A stretch of 11,884 bases of DNA, taken from JANLSE01 sp038214135. Lineage in GTDB: Bacteria > Chloroflexota > Chloroflexia > Chloroflexales > Roseiflexaceae. Every line of letters begins with the position of its first letter. The stretch's first letter is position 1. Both the position numbers and the translations under genes were made by a program. Below, in pieces: positions 6,038 through 11,884 of this stretch. A model generated the notes under the pieces. The model was not told where the DNA came from. It was given only the letters and a program-made list of their open reading frames with translations, and searched no databases. The stretch covers positions 1-11,884 of the forward strand of contig JBBQSD010000166.1 in NCBI GenBank assembly GCA_038214135.1. Direction: 5' to 3'.

Positions 6038-7414
6038 GTGGCCGCTCCGGATACCACGACCGCCGATACGCCAATCGCTATACCATCCGTATGGTCGCCA
6101 CCATATCGCGATCTTACCATCGGATTGATGCTCACAATCACGGCTGCCGCATTTGAAACACTGGCAGTCTCAACTATTCTGCCAACCATAACCCGCGAAC
6201 TAGGTGGGCGCGATCTGTATGGCTGGGTGTTTAGCGCATTTCTGCTCACCAGGCTGATCGGTTCGACACTGGCCGGCACAGAGGTGGATCGGCAAGGGCC
6301 AGCGATTCCATTCCTTATTGGCGTCGGTATCTTTGTCGCTGGCCTGTTACTTGGTGGGTTTGCTCCATCAACCGAAATATTGCTGGCTGGGCGGGTTGTG
6401 CAGGGCCTTGGTTCAGGGGTGATCGGCTCCGTTTCGTATGCGATCATCGCTCGTGGCTACCCAGAATCGGTGCGCCCACGCATGTTGGCGCTCAATTCAA
6501 CTGCCTGGATTGTGCCAGGGCTGATCGGGCCAGCAATCGCTGGGTTGATTGGCGATTTTGTGGGCTGGCGCTGGGTGTTTCTTGGGTTAGTGCCGATCCC
6601 ATTGCTTGCGGCAGCACTCTCGCTGCGCGCCCTACGCAGTCTTGCTCGCCAGGAGCAAGGCCCGCGTGATTGGAATGGGGCTATTACAGCATTCCAGCTC
6701 GCATTCGGCACCGCCCTGCTGCTGATTGGATTAGGCCAAAAGCTACCCTGGTCGGTTGGGTTGGTTGCCGCTGGAATCGCCATGAGCGTGCCAGCCTTAC
6801 GCAAACTATTGCCCGAAGGAGCCTTCCGGGCGGCTCCTGGCCTCCCAGCAGCCGTTGTGTGTATGGGTTTTGTATCCATGAGTTTCTTTGGAACCGATGC
6901 CTTTATTCCATTGGCACTTCACGATGTGCGTGGGCTGCCGAGTGCCGTTACAGGGCTGGCATTAACGGCGGCCACCATCACATGGACAGCTGGATCATGG
7001 CTGCTTGATCGAATGGTTCATCGCTATAGTCGCCGCACATTTGCCGTCGTCGGGCTAGCATTGATTGTCGTTGGTATTGGCATCGGTATTCTGGTGCTGC
7101 ACCCCGAGCTATCGCCGCTGATCGGGATTGTGGCATGGTCCGTCGCTGGCCTCGGTATTGGCCTGGCCTATACAACACTCTCGCTTGCAACACTGGATCT
7201 GGCTCCAGTTGGCCGTGAGGGCAGCAGCGCAGCGGCACTACAAGTCACCGATGTGCTTGGCTCCGCCCTTGGTGCTGGCATTGGTGGCGTGATCATTGCC
7301 TCCTATGGCAATGCTGCCATCGCCAGCGCACTCCAGACCCAGTTTCTGCTCATGACAGCCATAGCAGCAATCGGAATGCTGATCGCAATGCGGCTTCCAG
7401 GGCAGCGAGTATAG
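6038..7414 (+). CDS. MFS transporter, drug:H+ antiporter-like (458 aa)
   Basis: Integral inner-membrane major facilitator, probably an exporter of drugs or small metabolites using the proton gradient. After a soluble N-terminus of about 25 residues, hydrophobic segments run to the C-terminus, consistent with about 12 helices for this length. Family marks are a motif A-like loop GTEVDRQGP (residues 80-88), motif B RVVQGLGSG (119-127) and an antiporter-type motif C region GLIGPAIAGLIGDFVGWRW (161-179). The phrase STILPTITRELGG (45-57) is typical of EmrB/QacA-type members. The start is a GTG with GTGAGG about 8 nt upstream; no in-frame ATG is close. A TATCAT at 5994-5999 may be its -10, without a clear -35. 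The stop is TAG and no terminator hairpin follows. Substrate is not predictable from sequence. Confidence 0.9.
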   Translation: MAAPDTTTADTPIAIPSVWSPPYRDLTIGLMLTITAAAFETLAVSTILPTITRELGGRDLYGWVFSAFLLTRLIGSTLAGTEVDRQGPAIPFLIGVGIFVAGLLLGGFAPSTEILLAGRVVQGLGSGVIGSVSYAIIARGYPESVRPRMLALNSTAWIVPGLIGPAIAGLIGDFVGWRWVFLGLVPIPLLAAALSLRALRSLARQEQGPRDWNGAITAFQLAFGTALLLIGLGQKLPWSVGLVAAGIAMSVPALRKLLPEGAFRAAPGLPAAVVCMGFVSMSFFGTDAFIPLALHDVRGLPSAVTGLALTAATITWTAGSWLLDRMVHRYSRRTFAVVGLALIVVGIGIGILVLHPELSPLIGIVAWSVAGLGIGLAYTTLSLATLDLAPVGREGSSAAALQVTDVLGSALGAGIGGVIIASYGNAAIASALQTQFLLMTAIAAIGMLIAMRLPGQRV

Positions 7415-7471
7415 CAAAAACAATTAACACTTGTTCGCAGTTGGCGATAGCGATCAGGCAAATTCGGCTAC

Positions 7472-7500
7472 TTGCGTACACACGGGCTTGCTACTACAAT
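7472..7500 (+). promoter_or_regulatory. Possible promoter for the small membrane protein gene
   Basis: TTGCGT (7472-7477), 17 nt, TACAAT (7495-7500), with a predicted start near 7507, about 40 nt before the ATG at 7546. The -10 is good and the -35 matches only in TTG. Confidence 0.35.
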
Positions 7501-7545
7501 AAAAAGTAGAAGCCAACAGCATATCAGCGCAGGAGTTCGTCGGCG

Positions 7546-8130
7546 ATGCAACGAGTCAATCAGCGCGTCAGCCCCAGCTACTTCGAGCTGCCGACCCCGC
7601 GCCCGTTCCCATTCGACGCCCTTTCGGATCTGCTGATCGATCATCTATTCGAGCCGTTCTTACGTAATATGCTCGATCCACTGGTTGTAGCAACGCTGAT
7701 CGTTTGGCTGGCAATGATCGGATTTCAGGCAATCTGGTATTTGCAGGTTGCCGCATTCCTGCTGATTATTCTCAGGCTATGGGGCCGATTCGTACAGGCC
7801 ATCCGGCAATTCAGGGACGAAATCGCTCTCTTACAGCACGGGTTGATGGTGCGGGCGCATATTCTACGAATGCGCCCGCACCGCACGATTCTCGGTGAGA
7901 TCGAAGGTGCTAATCTCGATTGCGCCATTGCAGTCGCACCACGGCGCACCTATATCGGTAGTATTTGGCTTTCAGATGGAGCCGAAGCTGTTCAAGTCAC
8001 CCAACGAAGCCGCATTGATGTGATCTGTTTACCACGCGCACCAGGTACCTGGCGGGTCGTCGAAAATCTGCACTCCGAGGTTCGCTATGATCGCAGCGGG
8101 CCGATTGTGCATGTCCCTGATGATGTATAA
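7546..8130 (+). CDS. Hypothetical membrane-anchored protein (194 aa)
   Basis: Not recognised. The first 45 residues are polar with many prolines (PTPRPFPF). A strongly hydrophobic region at about residues 46-80 (PLVVATLIVWLAMIGFQ, then LQVAAFLLIILRLWG) can form two membrane helices in a tight hairpin. After a basic/charged linker comes a C-terminal domain of about 100 residues (from LLQHGLMVRAHILRM) with alternating beta-like segments. The pattern of a small membrane anchor followed by a beta-rich domain recalls DUF3592-type proteins, but I cannot assign it. AGGAG lies 10 nt before the ATG. It has its own likely promoter after the MFS gene (131-bp gap) and is convergent with the DinB-like gene. 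Confidence 0.8.
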   Translation: MQRVNQRVSPSYFELPTPRPFPFDALSDLLIDHLFEPFLRNMLDPLVVATLIVWLAMIGFQAIWYLQVAAFLLIILRLWGRFVQAIRQFRDEIALLQHGLMVRAHILRMRPHRTILGEIEGANLDCAIAVAPRRTYIGSIWLSDGAEAVQVTQRSRIDVICLPRAPGTWRVVENLHSEVRYDRSGPIVHVPDDV

Positions 8131-8145
8131 CCCGAAAAGTTCGGG
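8131..8145 (+). other. Hairpin directly after the membrane protein stop codon
   Basis: CCCGAA, loop AAG, TTCGGG: a 6-bp stem beginning at the base after the TAA. No T-run follows, so intrinsic termination is doubtful; it may protect the 3' end of the message. Confidence 0.4.
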
Positions 8146-8205
8146 CGGACACACCGATCCGCACCCTACACGCTTCGGGCGGACACACCGATCCGCACCC
8201 TACAC
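8140..8205. repeat. Two direct copies of a 32-bp repeat, period 34 bp
   Basis: The 32 bp at 8140-8171 are repeated exactly at 8174-8205, separated by GC. Each unit can form a 5-bp stem (GCGGA/TCCGC, loop of 8) and ends in ACCCTACAC. It lies between the convergent ends of the membrane protein and DinB-like genes. Two copies only, so not a CRISPR array. Confidence 0.9.
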
Positions 8206-8213
8206 GGTCATTC

Positions 8214-8234
8214 TGACTCCTGACTCCTGACTCC
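8214..8234. repeat. Heptamer tandem repeat (TGACTCC x3)
   Basis: Three exact head-to-tail copies of TGACTCC, directly next to and touching the DinB-like stop codon. This is a microsatellite-like tract similar in style to short tandemly repeated heptamers known in cyanobacteria. Confidence 0.9.
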
Positions 8235-8737
8235 TACTGCCCTCGAAACGCCACAAGATTATTCGCAATCTGCTCTGTATGCGTTATATCATGGCGCACA
8301 ACGATGGTAATCAGTTCGGCAGCACTCAGCGGGCCGCGTGTCGGATGTTGGCCAAGCCGTGCAAGCGCTTGCGGGCGTATATAGCGGATCTGCTCGATAA
8401 ACTCGGCACGGTGTTCGGTCAGGCTATGCAGCAGAAATGTGGCCTGTTTATGCTGATAATCCCGCTCCCGCACCGTTGCATCAACATCAATCGCCTGAAG
8501 AACTGGATTATCTGTCGAAATAATCTTGCCAATTCGCGCCCGCATCAGTACATCAATATCAATCAGATGCCCAATCACTTCGGTGATCGACCATTCCTGC
8601 GGCCCTGGGCGAAACAATAACGCATTTGCATCAAGTCCCGCTATCTGTTTTCGTAACTGATCTGGAAAAGCAGCCAATATCGTCATCTGATCCTTGAATG
8701 CCTGAGTATCCATCTGAGTATCCATCTGAGTATCCAT
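8234..8737 (-). CDS. DinB/DfsB-like family protein (167 aa)
   Basis: Small four-helix-bundle protein of the DinB superfamily, whose members bind a divalent metal through three His; some are thiol-dependent transferases or damage-induced proteins, but the role here is unknown. The expected His set is present: His57 in EVIGHLID, and His149 and His153 in VVRHDITHTEQ. The phrase WSITEVIGHLID is typical. The N-terminus is unusual: MDTQ is repeated three times by a 12-bp tandem repeat that includes the start codon, so three in-frame ATGs are available. The first (8737) is chosen because AAGGAG lies 5 nt upstream. The gene follows the dehydratase gene on the same strand after 92 bp with a palindrome in the gap, and is convergent with the membrane protein gene. 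Confidence 0.85.
   Translation of the reverse strand: MDTQMDTQMDTQAFKDQMTILAAFPDQLRKQIAGLDANALLFRPGPQEWSITEVIGHLIDIDVLMRARIGKIISTDNPVLQAIDVDATVRERDYQHKQATFLLHSLTEHRAEFIEQIRYIRPQALARLGQHPTRGPLSAAELITIVVRHDITHTEQIANNLVAFRGQ
8702..8737 (-). repeat. 12-bp tandem repeat x3 at the DinB-like start
   Basis: ATGGATACTCAG is present three times exactly, each unit beginning with ATG and encoding MDTQ. Since 12 is a multiple of 3, gain or loss of units keeps the frame. Confidence 0.95.
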
Positions 8738-8791
8738 GAGGACTCCTTATAATTCGTCCCAAATCATGTCTCCAGTACCCGCCATGGCCGT

Positions 8792-8815
8792 AGGGGCGGT
8801 TCGCGAACCGTCCCT
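8792..8815. repeat. 24-bp palindrome in the dehydratase/DinB gap
   Basis: AGGGGCGGTTCG followed by CGAACCGTCCCT: an inverted repeat with one G-T wobble and no loop, preceded by GT. The GTAGGG-type outer arm matches the palindrome at 387-414 while the inner core differs. Confidence 0.8.
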
Positions 8816-8829
8816 CCATCTGTATTCGA

Positions 8830-9792
8830 TTAGCGTTCGTATGATACAAACACGCTTTCCGCCGCTGCATTACCACCACAGATCAATGCAACGGGCCGCT
8901 TGTATGGGCTAAGATCAACCACGCCGGATTGAAATGCGGCAATCACTGCGGCACCGGCTGGCTCGACCAACTGATTACACTCGCGCCACAGCCAGCGCAT
9001 GGCCCGCACCATGGCGGCATCCTCAACCAATACCAGATCATCGACATACTTCTCGGTAAGGGCACGGGTTCGTTCACTGACAGAACGCGGTGCTAAGGTA
9101 TCGGCGATTGTTGTTGTGTTCGCAAGCTGGACGACATGGCCGGCGTTGATTGCTGCCTGCATTGAAGGCGCGCCAGTCGGCTCAACGCCAATAATCTTCA
9201 CATCAGGGCGCAATTGCTTGATTGCCGAGGACATACCAGCAATTAGGCCGCCACCGCCAATGGCAATCAACACACAATCAACATCTGGCAGATCTTCTAA
9301 TAGCTCCAGCCCTAGTGTGGCAGTGCCCTGGATCGTGCGATCCGCATCAAAGGGATGCACATACACCATGCCCTCTGCTTCGCCATGTTCTTTGGCGCGT
9401 TGCAGTGCATCATTCGGGTTATCGCCATACAGAATAACCGTTGTGCCCCAGGCTCTGATCCGCGCCACCCGATCCGCATTGGCCGTCGTCGGCAGATAGA
9501 TCGTCGCCGCAATATCCAGCCGTTTGGATGCATAGGCGATTGCCAGCCCATGATTGCCACCACTGGCCGCAACAACACCACGCACGCGCTGTTCAGGCGT
9601 CATCTGAAGTAGGTGATTAAAGGCACCACGAGCCTTGAACGAACCACTCACCTGGAGATTCTCCAGTTTCAGGCGCAATCCACTTGGTCGATCTTCTATC
9701 AGAGATGGCAGCGGCATCATGGGTGTGTGGCGCACCCAAGGCCGAATGCGTTCACGAACAGCACGGATTTCGTCGAGTTCTGGAGTGTACAT
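8830..9792 (-). CDS. PLP-dependent threonine/serine dehydratase family protein (320 aa)
   Basis: Fold-type II PLP enzyme of the threonine dehydratase / serine racemase group, expected to deaminate threonine to 2-oxobutyrate or serine to pyruvate in the cytoplasm. The PLP lysine is in SGSFKARGA (Lys53). The substrate/cofactor loop is SGGNHG (residues 77-82), the phosphate-binding glycine loop is GGGGL (179-183), and CGGN near residues 306-309 contacts the pyridine ring in relatives. The length of 320 matches catabolic TdcB-type or racemase-type enzymes, and no ACT regulatory domain follows, so feedback control by isoleucine is not expected. GGAAGG lies about 5 nt before the ATG. The true reaction (dehydratase, racemase or hydroxyaspartate ammonia-lyase) cannot be settled from sequence alone. 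The upstream region is taken up by tandem octamers and repeat copy 2. Confidence 0.88.
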   Translation of the reverse strand: MYTPELDEIRAVRERIRPWVRHTPMMPLPSLIEDRPSGLRLKLENLQVSGSFKARGAFNHLLQMTPEQRVRGVVAASGGNHGLAIAYASKRLDIAATIYLPTTANADRVARIRAWGTTVILYGDNPNDALQRAKEHGEAEGMVYVHPFDADRTIQGTATLGLELLEDLPDVDCVLIAIGGGGLIAGMSSAIKQLRPDVKIIGVEPTGAPSMQAAINAGHVVQLANTTTIADTLAPRSVSERTRALTEKYVDDLVLVEDAAMVRAMRWLWRECNQLVEPAGAAVIAAFQSGVVDLSPYKRPVALICGGNAAAESVFVSYER

Positions 9793-9823
9793 GGCATGCC
9801 TTCCTCTCTAGGATGACCTTTTT

Positions 9824-9850
9824 GACTTGGTGACTTGGTGACTTGGTGAT
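9824..9850. repeat. Octamer tandem repeat (GACTTGGT x3)
   Basis: Three exact copies of GACTTGGT plus GAT, just upstream of the dehydratase start and abutting repeat copy 2. The same motif, reversed, is seen once near repeat copy 1 (4131-4141). Confidence 0.9.
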
Positions 9851-9998
9851 AGATAGTTGATCGACGTGGTTGATTTGGATGAAATGAATGCCAGTGGCTT
9901 GTTCAATGGTGGCGTACCGATCAACGCCCTTGCTTCAGAATGTCTTTTTTGTTCGCAAGGCCCATCGATCCACCGTTTGGCGCGCCGCGCCGCTCTGA
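9846..9998. repeat. 154-bp dispersed repeat, copy 2 (inverted partner of 4151-4304)
   Basis: Reverse complement of copy 1 with roughly 88% identity by eye. It fills most of the 344-bp gap between the dehydratase start and the MFS pseudogene end (9793-10136); in the rest, 9999-10136, I see nothing recognisable. On the plus strand it reads LIDVVDLDEMNASGLFNGG in the same frame as copy 1. After the T run (6 T, one fewer than in copy 1) the frame shifts. An opposite-strand ORF across it (10071-9808) has no gene-like start or known motif. Confidence 0.85.
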
Positions 9999-10136
9999 AA
10001 TTGGCATACAGAGTGAGGCAACCCAGCATGTGATTCCAGAGTGCCCGTAGCACTACACGGCAGCGCTGCATCGATTCAGTGATAGCAGGAGCAAGGTATG
10101 CTGACCCGAGCCACCAACATTCTTTTCAACAGAAAC

Positions 10137-11417
10137 TTAGGCCAGATTACCAATTGGTGCAACTGGTGCAATTGGCTGTTCTCCCTTAGGCGTCCGCCCG
10201 ATTTGCAGCGCCAACACGCCAGCAACGATTGCGATACCACCCGCCACCACAAAGGTCAGCACATAATCGCCGATTGTATCGCGGGCCACACCGCCAAGCC
10301 AGGAGGCCGATGCTGCGCCAATCTGATGGGCAAAGAACACCCAGCCAAACACCGTTCCGACATTACGGCGTCCGAATAGATCGGCAACCAAGGCGGTTGT
10401 GGGTGGCACCGTGGCAATATAATCCAGCCCGAACAGAATTGCAAAGGCCGTGAGTCCAATCGGATTGCGAACAAACGGTAGAATCAGCAGCGAAACGCCA
10501 CGCAACCCATAATAGCAGAGCAGCAACTTGCGTGGATCATAGCGGTCGGTCAGTCAGCCCGAACCAATTGTCCCCACAAAATTGAAGCCACCCATGAGTG
10601 CCAGTGTTCCAGCCGCCACAACCGCCCCAATCCCACAATCATTTGCATACGGAATGAAATGCGTACCAATCAGGCCGTTTGAGGTCGCTCCACACACAAA
10701 AAAGGTTGCCGAAAGCAGCCAGAATGCTGGTGAGCGCAGCGCCTTGCCCATCACACCGGGTTCGCGGGTGGTTGGCGCAGGAGCCACATTTGGTAGTGTC
10801 GCAGGAGCGCCATATGGTTGCAGGCCAATACTGGCGGGATCATCGCGCATGAGCAGTGCAATTGGCAGCAGGATGGCAAGCGTTGTGCCACCAAGAACGA
10901 AGATACTATTCCGCCAGCCGATCACCTCGGCCAGCCAGACAAGCAGCGGCACAAATACGAGCTGGCCAGCCGATGTTGCCGCACCGAAAACACCAGTAAT
11001 CAGCCCACGGCGCGTATAAAACCAGCGGTTCGCAACTGTCGCACCCAACACGGCAGAAGCAACCCCTGTTCCAATTCCACTCAGCGCACCCCAAAACAGG
11101 TTTAGTTGCCAGATCTCACGCATCAGGGCGCTGGCTGCCATACTGGCCGTCACCACAAGCATCCCAACCACCATCAAGCGCCGTGGGCCAAAGCGATCCA
11201 TGAGCCAGCCAGTCACCGGGCCAGCCAAACCAAACAATAGCAACCCAATCGATACCGCAAACGATATCGATGCGCGGCTCCAGCCGAACTCGGCACGGAT
11301 GGGCAGCAGGAACACGCCTGGTGCCGAACGAACCCCCGCAGAAACAATCAGGGTTACAGCCGTAATGCCAACGACAACCCAGCCATAATACAGGCGCTTG
11401 GGCGATGCAACAGTCAT
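10137..11417 (-). pseudogene. MFS transporter, oxalate/formate antiporter-like, interrupted by in-frame TGA
   Basis: Twelve-helix major facilitator resembling the OFA/monocarboxylate group, which moves organic acids across the inner membrane. It starts MTVASPKRLYYGWVVVG at 11417, with AGAGGA 7 nt upstream. A longer reading from 11531 runs through repeat DNA and is rejected. Motif A GWLMDRFGPRR (residues 70-80) and the ANRWFYTRRG loop are present. Codon 288 (10556-10554) is TGA between GTIGSG and LTDRYDPRKLL, at the loop after helix 8. The same frame continues with helices 9-12 to a TAA at 10137, giving 426 codons in all. The position fits a Trp (TGG) in the intact protein, as GW-L-x-DR occurs at the equivalent loop in the first half. 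No other stop or frameshift is seen. It could be a recent nonsense mutation, a sequencing error, or (unlikely) readthrough. The truncated 287-residue product would lack four helices. Confidence 0.85.
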
Positions 11418-11479
11418 CTGAAATTCCTCTTCTGATGGGTTCGGGCGAGCGCGATAATGAATTTCCACATTGTAATTCG

Positions 11480-11637
11480 GTCGTGTTGTTCGCTCGCACG
11501 CCGAAGGCTGAAGCCTGCGGCTATGGCGCATCGTCCTCTTGCCGCAATCGTCCCCTTGCCGCAGGCTTCAGTCGTGTTGTTCGCTCGCACGCCGCAGGTT
11601 GAAGCCTGCGGCTATGGCGCATCGTCCCCTTGCCGCA
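11480..11637. repeat. Direct repeat pair, 67 bp each, period 91 bp
   Basis: 11480-11546 is repeated at 11571-11637 with only a few changes, both beginning GTCGTGTTGTTCGCTCGCAC. Between them lies a half copy (11547-11570) ending in the GCAGGCTTCA palindrome half. The block is directly upstream of the MFS pseudogene and explains the repetitive short ORFs there. Confidence 0.9.
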
Positions 11638-11652
11638 GGCTTCAGCCTGCGG
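11500..11652. repeat. Cluster of GCCGCAGGCT-type palindromes
   Basis: Three palindromes with arms GCCGCAGGCT / AGCCTGCGGC around a 2-nt centre lie at 11500-11521 (one mismatch), 11591-11612 (one wobble) and 11633-11652 (9-bp perfect arms). A half palindrome is at 11558-11570. They would fold into strong hairpins in either strand's RNA. Confidence 0.85.
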
Positions 11653-11666
11653 ATGGAAGGGCATGA

Positions 11667-11689
11667 GACACAATATCTTGTGTCCCTAC
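11667..11689. repeat. Short palindrome of the GTAGGGAC family
   Basis: GACACAA, TATC, TTGTGTC gives a 7-bp stem (11667-11684), followed by CCTAC. On the minus strand it reads GTAGGGACACAAGATATT..., sharing the outer arm with the palindrome at 387-414 but with an AT-richer core. It overlaps the last bases of the gene at the right edge (stop at 11686). Confidence 0.7.
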
Positions 11690-11884
11690 GATCTCCTCCC
11701 TGCAATATCGATCACATCGCGCAGCATCGCCGCCGCCGTTGGTAGCGGATCACGCTCCATTGTTGTGGCAGTCTGCACTCCAGCAATATCGGTGTAGTAC
11801 ACCAGGCCCATTTCATCATCGCTCATACGCGCCAACGGATGGTAGATTGGCAGTGGAGTTGGGCGCACGCTCAGGCGGTAGTCA
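11686..11884 (-). CDS. C-terminal end of an unrecognised protein (partial)
   Basis: The frame is open from the right window edge to a TAG at 11686, giving the last 65 residues. It reads through DYRLSVRPTPLPIYHPLARM, then MSDDEMGLVYYTDI and a helical end TAAAMLRDVIDIAGRRS. An internal GTG at 11868 is not needed as a start because the frame continues upstream to the edge. Composition and codon use look coding. No domain is recognised, and the N-terminal part is outside the window. Confidence 0.6.
   Translation of the reverse strand, partial: DYRLSVRPTPLPIYHPLARMSDDEMGLVYYTDIAGVQTATTMERDPLPTAAAMLRDVIDIAGRRS

Noticed and set aside
8140..8205. CRISPR-like direct repeats with 34-bp period
   Set aside because: Only two copies separated by 2 bp, so no spacers; no cas genes in the window.
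4317..9792. A single metabolic pathway linking amidase, dehydratase and transporters
   Set aside because: The genes are on both strands with separate promoters and repeats between them; nothing in the sequence ties them to one substrate.
9808..10071. 87-codon minus-strand ORF over repeat copy 2
   Set aside because: It lies in a dispersed repeat; the equivalent frame in copy 1 is shifted, and no known motif or Shine-Dalgarno supports it.
10137..10526. Separate small MFS-like gene (129 codons)
   Set aside because: It is in the same frame as the upstream transporter half and continues it after the TGA; it would start at a TTG without a ribosome-binding site.
11405..11745. Three overlapping plus-strand ORFs containing MAHRPLAA repeats
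   Set aside because: Products of the 91-bp tandem repeat read in different frames; no gene signals.
1..11884. New defence, toxin-antitoxin, phage or biosynthetic system
   Set aside because: I searched both strands for nuclease, helicase, reverse transcriptase, integrase, transposase and toxin-like pairs and found none beyond the loose PD-(D/E)XK resemblance of the DUF4058 protein.

Overview
The window looks like chromosomal DNA of a member of the Chloroflexota, most likely the class Chloroflexia. The evidence is a solute-binding lipoprotein with a twin-arginine signal, a lipobox and a long Ala/Pro/Thr linker, a DUF4058 protein, and many GC-rich palindromic intergenic repeats. No rRNA, tRNA or phylogenetic marker is present, so no genus is proposed.

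Left part (1-2974, minus strand): an oligopeptide/dipeptide-type ABC import operon. A strong sigma70-like promoter (2641-2613) and a leader of about 230 nt precede a family 5 solute-binding lipoprotein (2378-444). A DppB-type permease follows (335 to the left edge, C-terminus outside the window). A perfect 28-bp palindrome lies between the two genes. Upstream of the promoter is a small unrecognised ORF (2971-2708).

Middle part (3000-10070): a DUF4058 gene (3906-3124) sits between two inverted copies of a two-hairpin repeat. Next come an amidase-signature hydrolase (5888-4317) and a divergent MFS exporter (6038-7414). They are followed by an unrecognised small membrane protein (7546-8130), a DinB/DfsB-like protein (8737-8234) and a PLP-dependent threonine/serine dehydratase (9792-8830). 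The block from the amidase to the dehydratase is bracketed by two inverted, roughly 88% identical copies of a 154-bp repeat (4151-4304 and 9846-9998).

Right part (10137-11884, minus strand): an oxalate/formate-antiporter-like MFS gene is interrupted by a single in-frame TGA where the alignment of the two halves suggests a Trp. Its upstream region holds a 91-bp-period direct repeat full of palindromes. At the right edge is the C-terminal end of an unrecognised gene.

Functionally this is an ordinary accessory stretch of transport (peptides, drugs or metabolites, organic acids) and small-molecule nitrogen metabolism (amide hydrolysis, amino acid deamination). I see no defence system, phage, CRISPR array or biosynthetic cluster. 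The notable content is the dense and varied population of structured intergenic repeats, plus the interrupted MFS gene.
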